NCBI GenBank assembly: GCA_964406775.1
Contig: CAYOSW010000004.1
Coordinates: 1-64,000 of the forward strand
Source: JACPKO01 sp964406775
GTDB lineage: Bacteria; Patescibacteriota; Microgenomatia; Daviesbacterales; UBA10151
DNA length: 64,000 bases
Reading direction: 5' to 3'
Of this stretch, positions 7,410 to 17,025 are shown piece after piece (the stretch's first letter is position 1; each line of letters begins with the position of its first letter). The notes beneath the pieces are model-generated. The model saw only the letters and a list, made by a program, of their open reading frames with translations, did not search any database and had not been told where the DNA came from. A program made the position numbers and the translations under genes.

Positions 7410-9025
7410 TTCTGCTTACCTAAAACAGGTTTTGTATTTAAGTCTTTAACATATTCCGGCTTTATTTCATATATGTCAGCAAAAGGATATTTTTCTACAA
7501 GATTGTATTTAGAGAGCGCCTGAGTCTTCGAAACAGCCTTCCAGGTCGAATCATTATCATCATAAGTACGCATAATTATCCACCTGGCCCATCTGTCAGG
7601 AGAAGTTGTTCCCGATTCCCAATATTTACCCGTTCCTTCGTGAATGAATTTACTCATAGGCAGTCCCGAGGAAAAGATAATTGCATCGTGGGAAGCTGCG
7701 GAAACTAAGACAAACCCTTCTTTGTCTTTGGCATTTTTATTTAACCATCCGGACACTTCACTGACATTTTTCTGTGACGATCCGACTCTGGCATCATCGA
7801 TTGTTACCGCATCATATGAAGAAAATTGGAAAAATAAGACAAACACTATCAGTCCGACAATTGCCAATCTATAGTTTTTAAGTTTATCAATTAGGAACCC
7901 TATGAAAATGGCGATTGACGGCATCATCATAATTCCATACCTCACATTAAACCAAACATCTCCCGATAAACCCTGGATGAATAAAACTGAATGACCCATA
8001 TAAAGAGCAATTATATTGAAGATAAGTGGAGCAAGAAGTGCGCTTGAGGCAATTTTTATCCCTACTTTAACCTGCTTATCAATCCAAAGAGCTACCATAC
8101 CGAATAGACCGAGAATAGAAATGAAAGCATTACTGTTATAAGCCAGCGCGTATAGATAAAACTTTATGGAAAGTAAAATATTACCCTTTGTAATTAAATT
8201 GCCTGAGCTTTCCAGTTGTAATTGCTGAGCGTGGGCGGAATACGGTCCGAAAGCGAAATACAAAGGATCCTTAAAAATCAGCTGATTCCATAAAAACCAG
8301 AGGAATAAACCTAATGACCCCAAAGTTGCGAAAAGAATATAAGTCCCTTCAATGTTTCTATATGATTTTAATTTATAACCTCCTGTTCGGAATACTTCTA
8401 AAATTACGAGTCCGGAAACAAACATGAACAAAAACCAGCCGTCATAGCGGACTAATGTTGAAAGCATCACCCAAAAAGCCGACTTGATTAAATTCAGAAC
8501 CTGGCCGGTTTTGTGCCAAAGCATTAACTCGTAAACTCCGGCAGTCATAACCGCCAAAAGCAGCAGCTCAGTCATAGCAGTAGACTGAAGGTAAAGAATA
8601 TTAATATTGGCAACAAATATCAGCACTCCAACAATTCTTCCCAGCAAGTTCACTCCTATTTGCTCCAAAAATCTGTAGATTAACGCACCCGTCGCTATAA
8701 AAGAAATCATCGAAACTATGGCTCCCGATAATCCCGAATGCCACATAAAATCATTCCAGATGGTTGGCAACATTAAAATATGAGGTAAAGGCAGCCAGAC
8801 AGAACCTAGCTGAGCAGCGCCTGGTTTTAGTCCCTCAACTACTCTTCTTCCGATATCCAAATGGGATCTGGCATCGTTATATGACAGCCCCAGACCGCTG
8901 AAGTAATAAACAATAAAGCTGTATGCCGATATGAATATCAATAAATAAACTACCAGAAGCAGGATATGCTTATTCAAGGGCTTAAAAAAGTTAAACCAAT
9001 TTTTATTGATTGAGATATTAAACAT
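7406..9025 (-). CDS. GT39/PMT-like polytopic membrane glycosyltransferase
   Basis: The 539-residue protein has about ten or more membrane helices and a C-terminal external domain (about residues 420-539). The first external loop carries the acidic NDARSHLDIGRRVVEG segment, where GT39/ArnT-type enzymes place their catalytic Asp. Such enzymes move a sugar from a polyprenyl-phosphate donor to an acceptor outside the membrane. The gene overlaps both neighbours by a few bases, which indicates tight operon coupling. Donor and acceptor cannot be read from the sequence. Confidence 0.75.
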   Translation of the reverse strand: MFNISINKNWFNFFKPLNKHILLLVVYLLIFISAYSFIVYYFSGLGLSYNDARSHLDIGRRVVEGLKPGAAQLGSVWLPLPHILMLPTIWNDFMWHSGLSGAIVSMISFIATGALIYRFLEQIGVNLLGRIVGVLIFVANINILYLQSTAMTELLLLAVMTAGVYELMLWHKTGQVLNLIKSAFWVMLSTLVRYDGWFLFMFVSGLVILEVFRTGGYKLKSYRNIEGTYILFATLGSLGLFLWFLWNQLIFKDPLYFAFGPYSAHAQQLQLESSGNLITKGNILLSIKFYLYALAYNSNAFISILGLFGMVALWIDKQVKVGIKIASSALLAPLIFNIIALYMGHSVLFIQGLSGDVWFNVRYGIMMMPSIAIFIGFLIDKLKNYRLAIVGLIVFVLFFQFSSYDAVTIDDARVGSSQKNVSEVSGWLNKNAKDKEGFVLVSAASHDAIIFSSGLPMSKFIHEGTGKYWESGTTSPDRWARWIIMRTYDDNDSTWKAVSKTQALSKYNLVEKYPFADIYEIKPEYVKDLNTKPVLGKQK

Positions 9026-10604
9026 TTTTTACCTTTCCTCTATCCAGTAAAAGTATTGAGTACAAGATGAAAGACATAAATATAATGCTTCCGGAAACAA
9101 GCCAATAAAAATTAGCAGCGGTTAAAACATTCCTCAGATACTCGCGGTAAACAAAAGATTTAGATCCGCTGTTTATTAAGAAATCTATATTTCGTTCATA
9201 TGTATATTTCTGGACTTTACCGCTTAATTTTTCTAAATTCAGAACCTCATTTTTTGGAGGATTGGCACTAGAAGTTAATGCTCCTAATGTATTTACTAAT
9301 ATTGAATAAATAAGAACTATCAAAAAAGCCAATAAAATAAAATAATTTCTCTTAAAGCGGGAGAGAGCAACCCCGATTAAAACTGCGAGCAGTGCATAAC
9401 TCGGAATTAAATATCTTGAACCGAAAGCCCAGCCTCCGTAAGGATCTCCCCACATTGAGTAAAGAAGCACGTTAGCTCCTATGATAGAAATTAATAGAGC
9501 AGCTATTTCCGGACGTGTTTTATTTAACACGAATAATCCTAAAATTCCGAAAAGTACAACCGGTGTAAAAAATATAATTCCCCTGTCCTCGCTTATAAAA
9601 TGAGTATAAAATCCGTTAATTAAATTTCTGGTTTTAAAGAAGCCGACCGCCTCTTTCTTATCTTTTTTAGGATCTTCCAGAGGTACCTTATCTTTCTCCT
9701 CCAATGGCTTATCTATTCCCAATTGTTTGTATATGTCCTTCTTCTCTAAAGGCTTACCTTGTTCATCAATACCCTTAACCCCCTGTACGGTACCTCCCAA
9801 CTGAAAGGGATTGCCGTAAGAAATTTTGTTAAACCAAAGAAAAAATAATAACGGAAGTACTGCTCCTAAGAAAGTGAGGACATAAATTAAATTTATACCT
9901 ATATTAATTTTTCTTTCATTTTTATGAACCGAGATAAATCTGCCTAATGCAAATACCGCTATCGGCAGCATAAAGAATAAGTTCGGATTATCGATAACGA
10001 TTGAGGATGCACATAAAAACCATATTAAACAAAGGGACCAAAAATTTTTCCATTTTAATAATGCATAAATACTCAGCAGAATTAAAAATGACGAGATATG
10101 ATGCTGATATAAATTAACAGCGTATGCGTATGCCGGAGTAGCAAACAAGAAAGTGAGCGCCCCTAAGCCTGATGCTGCTGCATTTGCTCCCAATTTTGAA
10201 GCTATCTTATATATAAGGAAGGCGTTGATTAGTGCAAATAATGCTATAACCGAATATGTGCCTATCTGAGCTAAGTTAAACATTCTACCCAGAAGGTATC
10301 CCGGCATAACAATATATGAAACACCCGGTGCGAACAGTGAAACATATTTCCCGTTAATCAGACCTAAATCCGGAGTAGCAAATCTGGCAATAGGCAGAGT
10401 AAACACCGGAGTATGATTTTCCAATATTGAATAAGTCAAAGCATACCTCCCTCTTTCAGGAGATAACTCTAAAGGACCACCTTCAGTAAAAACATAATCA
10501 TTTAGGTTTTTCTCAGTTTGATTACCAGAAATGCCCCTTATACTAATTCCGAGTGTGAAAATAATAAAAATAGAAATGAGAAAAATATAAAATTTCTTTA
10601 GCAT
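9018..10604 (-). CDS. Polytopic membrane protein, likely GT39-like glycosyltransferase
   Basis: The 528-residue protein has an N-terminal signal anchor, a long first loop ending in LPIARFATPDLGLINGKYVS, about ten further membrane helices and a Lys/Glu-rich middle loop (about residues 270-315). The overall plan is that of GT-C type glycosyltransferases that use lipid-linked sugars. I see no clear DxD or DE motif in the first loop, so catalytic activity is less sure than for the downstream gene, which it overlaps by 8 bases. Confidence 0.6.
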   Translation of the reverse strand: MLKKFYIFLISIFIIFTLGISIRGISGNQTEKNLNDYVFTEGGPLELSPERGRYALTYSILENHTPVFTLPIARFATPDLGLINGKYVSLFAPGVSYIVMPGYLLGRMFNLAQIGTYSVIALFALINAFLIYKIASKLGANAAASGLGALTFLFATPAYAYAVNLYQHHISSFLILLSIYALLKWKNFWSLCLIWFLCASSIVIDNPNLFFMLPIAVFALGRFISVHKNERKINIGINLIYVLTFLGAVLPLLFFLWFNKISYGNPFQLGGTVQGVKGIDEQGKPLEKKDIYKQLGIDKPLEEKDKVPLEDPKKDKKEAVGFFKTRNLINGFYTHFISEDRGIIFFTPVVLFGILGLFVLNKTRPEIAALLISIIGANVLLYSMWGDPYGGWAFGSRYLIPSYALLAVLIGVALSRFKRNYFILLAFLIVLIYSILVNTLGALTSSANPPKNEVLNLEKLSGKVQKYTYERNIDFLINSGSKSFVYREYLRNVLTAANFYWLVSGSIIFMSFILYSILLLDRGKVKNV

Positions 10605-10605
10605 A

Positions 10606-11502
10606 TTAAGCAGTCACCTTCTTTGTTGAACTATCTATCTCCCATAAAACATTCAATATTTTTTTAGAATCAAGTCGAAAAATCTTTGTATAAATATTTA
10701 CTCCAATATAAAAAATCATCTTTATTGGATCTCTAAAAAGCTCTTCTATCAGAACACTTAAAATTATTCTTGTTGGTATTCTGTATTCCTTTTCTAATCT
10801 CCCATAATATTTTTCCATCTCCAATTTTGAAAGTTGGAATCTACTGCTTTTTCTTAAATGCTCTTTCATATTTTGGGGATTTTTGAATAATACATAGGCT
10901 TGAGGAAAATACCTGTAAATTCCATTTAGTTTCCTGTTTTGAAAATAGAAGTACGCGTCGTTTGTGGATATTGAATCCCGAATATCAAATTTTCTAACCC
11001 AATTTGTCCGAAAAGCCATAAATCTTCCTACAACAGCCAGGTAATTATCTCCCCTATCCCAATTTACTGCGATTTTGCTCACGATATCTGTTCCTTTATT
11101 CAAAATACTTTCAAAAAAATTTGTTGCCTTGACCGGTTTATTTAAAATACTCAGCATTGTTATTTCGGGGTGCTTAACAAACTGACTAATTACTTTTTTT
11201 AATGTAGTTTTAGAGAAAAGCACATCATCTTGAGTTAAAATCAATAGATCTGTGTTTGTAAGCTCAATAATTTGTTTTCTTTTTTTTGCCTGGCTACTTT
11301 CAACTAAATTCTCATAAAATTCTACTTTAAGTTTACGTAATTGCTTTTTTACAAACTCGCTCAGAGGAACCCTATCGGCTATAAGGATAATTTTGAATTT
11401 AGTTATTTTTTCAGAAGCCCTAATTGATTTAATAGTGTCAATTATCGACTCGCCACCATAACAAGTAGCAATGCCGACTGTTAAAGATAGTTTTTTATTC
11501 AT
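10606..11502 (-). CDS. GT2 family glycosyltransferase
   Basis: The 298-residue protein has a GT-A fold start (LTVGIATCYGGESIIDTI) and a metal-binding acidic group in LLILTQDDVLF near residue 93. The C-terminal part (from about residue 240) has hydrophobic and basic stretches that may dock on the membrane. It would transfer a sugar from a nucleotide donor on the cytoplasmic side. It resembles the two GT2 genes at 15155 and 16120, and the three look like diverged paralogues. Confidence 0.82.
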   Translation of the reverse strand: MNKKLSLTVGIATCYGGESIIDTIKSIRASEKITKFKIILIADRVPLSEFVKKQLRKLKVEFYENLVESSQAKKRKQIIELTNTDLLILTQDDVLFSKTTLKKVISQFVKHPEITMLSILNKPVKATNFFESILNKGTDIVSKIAVNWDRGDNYLAVVGRFMAFRTNWVRKFDIRDSISTNDAYFYFQNRKLNGIYRYFPQAYVLFKNPQNMKEHLRKSSRFQLSKLEMEKYYGRLEKEYRIPTRIILSVLIEELFRDPIKMIFYIGVNIYTKIFRLDSKKILNVLWEIDSSTKKVTA

Positions 11503-12779
11503 TTAAAAAGCCTTTCTTGATCCTTCCATAACTCAAATGAAAGTCTGTCTATTGGAAGATCAACATCATTAAAAGTTATAGCTTCATCCATTTTTATATC
11601 TCTTTTTAAAACTGCTCCGTCTGTTAGACCCTGCGGAATTAAATTTTCTTTACGGGCTGTTTTACGGTTTTCTAAAACTCCATAAACAGTAAATCCTCCA
11701 ATTCCATCAAGAACTTCTCCTTTTTTCAGGTCTTTTTTCGCAAGAGCAATAACCTCACAAACCGGAGCACCTATAGGGGCAAGCGAAGCGTCCTTAAAAA
11801 TTACTGTCTGAGCAACCGTAATCGGTGCTTCTATCGGACTTAAGTGGCAGTGAGTATAAAAAGTATAAAAAGGTCCGTCTCCCATCTTATAACATTTCAT
11901 ATATCTTCTTTTGATGGGGTTTTTTGAGTAGGCTATTACAAAAACTCCGAAAGAAGGTTCTGCACCGAGAATATAATCTGTCAATCCTGTTTTTAACATT
12001 TGTTTTTTATCAAATAAGTTAACTGCTTCTTCAACGCGCGAGGCTTTTAAGCCCAACATTCCTCTTTTAGCTACAGGGAATCCTGTGGCATTAGCGATAG
12101 TTGCCATTTCAAAAGCAATTTTAGATCCGTCAGCGAATGAGGTAATCATCTTCGGTCTCTGCCAATGAGCCTTGGCAAAAGCGGCTTGAGTAATAGGAGT
12201 ACGTCTTGCATCAATTAAACTTTTAATATTTCCAACCATTACCGGTTTGAATCCCATCTGCTTTACATATCTGAATATTCTCATTAATACAGCCGGCTGA
12301 TCTCCTTCAGCCTGGGAAAACATAACACCGGCTTTATCGGCATACTTTTTAATTATCGGGCCGAGAGTCGCGTCAAGTTCGGCATTAACCAAAATCAGAT
12401 GTTTTTTATTTTTTATTGCAGATATTGAGACCCGTGACCCGAATTCAACCTCACCGGTAGCTTCGACAATTACATCAATATTTTTAGAGTTAGTTAACAG
12501 TTCAAAGTCAGAGGTTATAGCCAATGTTCCGGATTTAATAAGCTTTTCAATTTGATCCTGAGATTTAACTTCTTTGTATTTCTTTACTTTCAAAAGCTTT
12601 AAGCCTTTTTCAATATTTTTAACTGTTCTGTTAGAAATTGCGGACAATCTCATTCCGGAAATACCCTCTAAAACCTGCATCCCAAATCCCTGACCTGCAA
12701 ACCCAAAACCAACTAAGCCGATACGTATTGGCTTTCCGTTTTTCTCCAATTTTTCCAATGCTTTATCAATTATTATCAT
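11499..12779 (-). CDS. NAD(P)-dependent oxidoreductase with C-terminal SAF domain (COG4091-like)
   Basis: The 426-residue protein starts with a Rossmann NAD(P) site (IGLVGFGFAGQGFG, about residues 20-33), continues as a homoserine-dehydrogenase-like oxidoreductase, and ends in a SAF domain (about residues 350-420, with KKGEVLDGIGGFTVYG). Relatives occur in nucleotide-sugar clusters making unusual branched sugars. Here it sits between a GT2 and an epimerase-like cupin and overlaps neighbours by 4 bases or less. The exact substrate is unknown. Confidence 0.75.
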   Translation of the reverse strand: MIIIDKALEKLEKNGKPIRIGLVGFGFAGQGFGMQVLEGISGMRLSAISNRTVKNIEKGLKLLKVKKYKEVKSQDQIEKLIKSGTLAITSDFELLTNSKNIDVIVEATGEVEFGSRVSISAIKNKKHLILVNAELDATLGPIIKKYADKAGVMFSQAEGDQPAVLMRIFRYVKQMGFKPVMVGNIKSLIDARRTPITQAAFAKAHWQRPKMITSFADGSKIAFEMATIANATGFPVAKRGMLGLKASRVEEAVNLFDKKQMLKTGLTDYILGAEPSFGVFVIAYSKNPIKRRYMKCYKMGDGPFYTFYTHCHLSPIEAPITVAQTVIFKDASLAPIGAPVCEVIALAKKDLKKGEVLDGIGGFTVYGVLENRKTARKENLIPQGLTDGAVLKRDIKMDEAITFNDVDLPIDRLSFELWKDQERLFK

Positions 12780-13306
12780 TATTTATAAGCCTCCCAGGCT
12801 TTATCTTTTTCGGAGACTATCTCAACATTAATCGGCCAGTTAACTTTAAAAGACGGATCATCAAATCTTATTCCTCTTTCAAATTCTGCTGTAAAAGGCT
12901 GGTCCGAAAAATTTATGAATTCCGTATTATCTTCCAAAGTTAAAATTGCGTGGCCGCAATTGGGCGGAGTTAAAAGCATTTTGTAGTCACCGGCTTTTAA
13001 TTCAAATCCTTCAATCTCTCCGTAAGTTGGTGAATCCTTCCGTAAATCAATTACCAGCTCGTATATTGATCCGCTTGTAACCCTGGTTAATTTATACTCT
13101 GCAAAAGGAGGGACTTGATAATGGATCCCTCTCATTGTTCCTTTTTTCTCTGTAAAAGAAACATATCCCTGAATGACATTAAAAATTATTCCCCTCTCTT
13201 TAAATTTTTCGGTATCAAAAGTCCTCGCCAGAAACCCCCGGTCATCCGCTTTTTTCTCAAGTTCTATAATGAAACAATCCTTGATCTTAGTTTGAATAAA
13301 TTTCAT
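12779..13306 (-). CDS. dTDP-4-dehydrorhamnose 3,5-epimerase-like protein (RfbC family cupin)
   Basis: The 175-residue cupin has the RfbC landmarks: DDRGFLARTFD, GTMRGIHYQVPPFAE (His likely catalytic), a SGSIYELVIDLRKDSPTYG segment and LLTPPNCGHAILTLED. Family members epimerise 4-keto sugars. In this cluster the substrate is more likely CDP-linked, because the neighbouring nucleotidyltransferase is RfbF-like. The gene shares its last base with the start codon of the oxidoreductase. Confidence 0.85.
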   Translation of the reverse strand: MKFIQTKIKDCFIIELEKKADDRGFLARTFDTEKFKERGIIFNVIQGYVSFTEKKGTMRGIHYQVPPFAEYKLTRVTSGSIYELVIDLRKDSPTYGEIEGFELKAGDYKMLLTPPNCGHAILTLEDNTEFINFSDQPFTAEFERGIRFDDPSFKVNWPINVEIVSEKDKAWEAYK

Positions 13307-13308
13307 AG

Positions 13309-14334
13309 TTATATTTTCCAGAAAAAATTTTTGTCAATTTGTTTAGTTTTAACCAGATGCTCTATCTCCTTAAGTCTGGTATAAGCTCTGGATTCGAAAG
13401 TCTCTTTATCTAGTGCAATTGACTCAAAAACTTTTTTTAGATCTTTTACACCTTCCTGAACTGTCCGTTTTAACACCAGTTTTGGAAAAGTCCTTTTAAT
13501 TTTTTCGAATGAAACTCTATAAGAGCGGGTGTCTCCATCAGGTTTTCCGAATGAAACTTTGCAACCCGGAAGAACTTTTCCGATTATTTCTGCAACCTCA
13601 CGTACTTTATAATTTCCATCTGTATTTCCTACATTAAAAACCTGATTCTGTACTAAGTTTTTCGGTGCTTCCAGAACTGCCAGAAATGCTTCGCAAACAT
13701 CAAGGATGTGAACAAGCGGCCTCCAAGGTGTTCCGTCAGAGGACATCCTAATTTCTTTCTCAGTCCAGGCTATGCCTGACAAATTATTAACGACTAAATC
13801 AAATCTCATTCTCGGAGAAGGTCCGAATACTGTTGCGTTCCGCATATAAGCTACTGTAAAGAAAGGATCGGCCAATTTTTGAAGATCCTGTTCGACCAAT
13901 AATTTACATTTAGCATATGCAGTTTGAGGAAAAACCTCCGATGTCTCATCTACCATTCCATCTTTTGCTATACCGTAAATGGAACAGGATGAGGAATAGA
14001 TAAATCTTTTTACACCGGCTTTTTTAGCAAGCTTCGCAAGTCTGACTATTGCAGTGTGGTTGATATCGTATGTATTTTTAGGATCCTGATTTCCTAAAGG
14101 ATCGTTGGATAAATCTGCAAGCGAAATAACAGCATCAAAACCTTTTAAATCCGTAAGAGTTATTTCTCTGGTATCCTTTGTTATTACTTTCGGGGAAAAT
14201 TTTACTCCGTTATATAGCCAGCCTTCCCGGTAAAAACCGGAATCAATTCCCGTCACGTCGTGACCGCGCTTCATAAACACCTGAGCCATCTGAGTTCCGA
14301 TATACCCGTCAATTCCTGTAATTATTACTTTCAT
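13309..14334 (-). CDS. NAD-dependent epimerase/dehydratase (SDR family, sugar nucleotide)
   Basis: The 341-residue extended SDR has the nucleotide site KVIITGIDGYIGTQ at its start, a SSSCSIYG serine segment and the catalytic YAKCK motif (Tyr-x3-Lys). It acts on a nucleotide sugar made by the upstream cytidylyltransferase. I chose the ATG at 14334, four bases after the stop of rfbF, over a GTG at 14364 that adds ten residues and overlaps rfbF. Confidence 0.87.
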   Translation of the reverse strand: MKVIITGIDGYIGTQMAQVFMKRGHDVTGIDSGFYREGWLYNGVKFSPKVITKDTREITLTDLKGFDAVISLADLSNDPLGNQDPKNTYDINHTAIVRLAKLAKKAGVKRFIYSSSCSIYGIAKDGMVDETSEVFPQTAYAKCKLLVEQDLQKLADPFFTVAYMRNATVFGPSPRMRFDLVVNNLSGIAWTEKEIRMSSDGTPWRPLVHILDVCEAFLAVLEAPKNLVQNQVFNVGNTDGNYKVREVAEIIGKVLPGCKVSFGKPDGDTRSYRVSFEKIKRTFPKLVLKRTVQEGVKDLKKVFESIALDKETFESRAYTRLKEIEHLVKTKQIDKNFFWKI

Positions 14335-14338
14335 TTTT

Positions 14339-15115
14339 TTACCAGACTTTCCAGGGCGCTTCACCCTTATCCCAAAGTTTTTCTAAAACCATTTTGTCTC
14401 TTAGAGTATCCATACATTGCCAAAAACCGTTATGCTTGAAGGCAGCGAGCTGTCCTTCTTTTGCCAGTTTCCTCAATGGCTCCTGTTCCCAGATAGTTTT
14501 GTCCCCTTCAAGATATTTGAAGATTTCCGGTTCCAAAACAAAGAATCCTCCATTGATGAATGCCCCTGCCTCACCTTCTGCTTTTTCTCTGAATTGAGGT
14601 ACTTTTGTTTCGCCTTTTCCTAGGTTGATTACTCCGAAACGGCCCGGGTGTTCAATCGCTGTTACCGTTGCTAAAACTTTTTGTTTTTTGTGAAAGCTTA
14701 AGAGTTTTTTTATATCTACATCCGAAACCCCGTCACCATACGTTAAGAAAAAAGGCTCATCTCCGATATATTTTTGCGCCCTCTTTATTCTTCCTCCGGT
14801 TAAAGTATCTTCCCCTGTTTCGACTAATGTTACTTTCCAGGGTTCTGCACCATTTTTATGAACTTGCATCGTGTGATTACCCATATCAAAAGTTACATCG
14901 GCATTATGGAGCGAGTAATTGGCAAAATACTCCTTAATTACGTGAGATTTATAACCGCATAAAATTACAAAATCGTTAAATCCGTGAGCGGAAAAAATTT
15001 TCATTATATGCCAAAGTATCGGCTTACTGCCGATCTCAGCCATAGGTTTCGGTTTTATTGATGTTTCTTCGGAAAGTCTGGTACCAAACCCCCCTGCTAA
15101 AATCACTACTTTCAT
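14339..15115 (-). CDS. rfbF: Glucose-1-phosphate cytidylyltransferase
   Basis: The 258-residue enzyme has the nucleotidyltransferase signature LAGGFGTRLSEET with IKPKPMAEIG, and RfbF-type segments HNADVTFDMGNHTMQVH, YGDGVSDV and a WQCMDTLRDK end. It makes CDP-glucose, the entry to CDP-linked deoxy and branched sugars. I chose the ATG at 15115 over an upstream TTG at 15136. No CDP-glucose 4,6-dehydratase (RfbG) is separately recognisable in the window; the SDR next door may supply the next step. Confidence 0.92.
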   Translation of the reverse strand: MKVVILAGGFGTRLSEETSIKPKPMAEIGSKPILWHIMKIFSAHGFNDFVILCGYKSHVIKEYFANYSLHNADVTFDMGNHTMQVHKNGAEPWKVTLVETGEDTLTGGRIKRAQKYIGDEPFFLTYGDGVSDVDIKKLLSFHKKQKVLATVTAIEHPGRFGVINLGKGETKVPQFREKAEGEAGAFINGGFFVLEPEIFKYLEGDKTIWEQEPLRKLAKEGQLAAFKHNGFWQCMDTLRDKMVLEKLWDKGEAPWKVW

Positions 15116-15154
15116 AAGTTTCTTGTTTATAGTCAATAACTATAAGTTATTATA

Positions 15155-16114
15155 TTAAATTTTGCCTTTCTTCGCAACCGGAAAATCTGCTAAGTGCAAA
15201 TCTTTTGAGGTTGACGAAATCTCCCAGGTTGAAGATATTTCCTTATAGAAGATGCCTTTAATTCTTATCCAAGCCGATAAAATCAGATAAAGGATGGTAT
15301 ATGCCGGATTCTTCAAAAAACCACAAACCATACCTTTTAATACGAGAATGGGATTTATTCCGAAAAACATTGAGGAACTGCCGTATTGCTGTTTGACAAA
15401 TTCCTCGCCGAATTCTTTATAAAATTTACTCTGGGACTGAAGGAATCTTATACTCTGCTTCTGGTGATCAGAGATTGTTTCAGGTAATTTGATATAACAC
15501 TCAGTTGCGGCAAGTTTAAACTTAAAGCCTCTTTGTTTACATAATAAATAAACATATGCATCTTCCCCAACACTCTCCTTAAATTTAATTTTTTTGTAAA
15601 ACTTTTTTGAAAATGCTCTTGCTGCTCCGTGACAGAAATAAATATTATCCCCTTTCTCAATTTCTCTGAAAACGAAATCCTTAATAACAAATCCTGCAGC
15701 CAGGATTTTCTCGATTATTTTTTTGGGAGTATACGGTTTTACTCTGGGAGAGGTAAGGTCAGCCTCGCCTTTAATAAGAGGATGTATCAATTTAGAAATA
15801 AAATCTCTTTCTTGAATATAAATATCTGCATTTAACAACACGAATATATCACTATTTGATAATTCAAAAAGCTGATTTTCCCTGCCGGCCACACCTATCC
15901 TGTTCTTGTTATTTACCACCTGGATCAATGGGTTTCTGAGCTTTTCGGCTGTCTCAACAGTTTTGTCTTTGCTGTTGTCGGAAGTCACTATAATTTTTTC
16001 AAGTTTGAACCCCTCAAACTTTTGGTTTAACAATTGCTTCAGTAAAAACCCGATATTTTTTTCTTCGTTATATGCAGGTATCCCTATAGTTACACTCGGT
16101 TTATTCATTTTCAT
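15155..16114 (-). CDS. GT2 family glycosyltransferase
   Basis: The 319-residue protein opens with VTIGIPAYNEEKNIG, has the acidic LLNADIYI motif near residue 95 and an acceptor-loop EDAYVYLL. A hydrophobic C-terminal segment (about 255-285) suggests membrane association. It belongs to the glycan operon and is a close relative of the next gene upstream. Confidence 0.85.
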   Translation of the reverse strand: MKMNKPSVTIGIPAYNEEKNIGFLLKQLLNQKFEGFKLEKIIVTSDNSKDKTVETAEKLRNPLIQVVNNKNRIGVAGRENQLFELSNSDIFVLLNADIYIQERDFISKLIHPLIKGEADLTSPRVKPYTPKKIIEKILAAGFVIKDFVFREIEKGDNIYFCHGAARAFSKKFYKKIKFKESVGEDAYVYLLCKQRGFKFKLAATECYIKLPETISDHQKQSIRFLQSQSKFYKEFGEEFVKQQYGSSSMFFGINPILVLKGMVCGFLKNPAYTILYLILSAWIRIKGIFYKEISSTWEISSTSKDLHLADFPVAKKGKI

Positions 16115-16119
16115 AATTT

Positions 16120-17022
16120 TTATAGTTTTTTAGTACTTAATGCCAGATTCCAGGTTTTGAAATTTGTCTTTTCTTTCAGTAACAAAAAGTTATTTATATA
16201 CAGTTTGAAAAAAAGGGCCTCGATGGGGAATCTCAAAAATACTTTTAATAAACTTATCCAATACTCTTTTTCAGGTATTCTCCATTCTTCAGCTGCAAGG
16301 CTCTTAAACTGATCCTCTGTTATTAATTGAGACTTTCTCACTCTTAATTCCTGACTTCTAAAGTCATCTACCGTTTCAGGGAGTCTGAAATAAACTGACG
16401 CATTTCTTGCGAATTTATATAAATTCTTTTCTTGAAGATTTCTTAAATATATGTAGATATCAACATTTCCAACAGAATTTCTATCGAGCCTTAACTTGCC
16501 GGCAAAGCTTCTCGACATCGCCATTATTTTTCCGTCATTAGTAAAACGGGTCTCTCCATTTTTGTAATTTAATCTCAAAGGCTTGAATGCTAAATAGCTT
16601 GTATATATACATCTGCCGATGAAAGTTTTGGGCTTCAAGGCGCAAATATTGCCGGAAACAAGTCCGACTTTTTTATCTTCCAGGAGGGGGTTTACCAGAT
16701 TCTCAATAACCGATTTTGAGGTAATTTTTATGTCATCGTTTAACGAAACAAATATTTCTCCCCTGCTTTCTTCTATTAATTTTTGCAAACCGAATGCGTA
16801 GCCTTTATTTTTTTTACCCTCAATTAATCTGATCTTTTTATTTCTTACTTTTTTTACTTCGCTAACTGTATTATCTGTGCAGGCATCAGCATATACCAAT
16901 ATCTCTTCAACCAAGATATTTCTTTCTTTTTGTACGCTTAACGAACGCAATAATCTGCCTATATTCCCTTCTGCCTGATAAGCCGGTATGCCGATTGATA
17001 TTTCAGTTCTGAGATTTTTCAT
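16120..17022 (-). CDS. GT2 family glycosyltransferase
   Basis: The 300-residue protein begins ISIGIPAYQAEGNIG and has a SLNDDIKIT metal-binding group near residue 97 plus a VDIYIYLRN acceptor region. It is similar in length and plan to the products at 10606 and 15155, so local duplication of GT2 genes is likely. It lies 3 bases from the kinase-like gene upstream. Confidence 0.85.
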   Translation of the reverse strand: MKNLRTEISIGIPAYQAEGNIGRLLRSLSVQKERNILVEEILVYADACTDNTVSEVKKVRNKKIRLIEGKKNKGYAFGLQKLIEESRGEIFVSLNDDIKITSKSVIENLVNPLLEDKKVGLVSGNICALKPKTFIGRCIYTSYLAFKPLRLNYKNGETRFTNDGKIMAMSRSFAGKLRLDRNSVGNVDIYIYLRNLQEKNLYKFARNASVYFRLPETVDDFRSQELRVRKSQLITEDQFKSLAAEEWRIPEKEYWISLLKVFLRFPIEALFFKLYINNFLLLKEKTNFKTWNLALSTKKL

Positions 17023-17025
17023 AAA

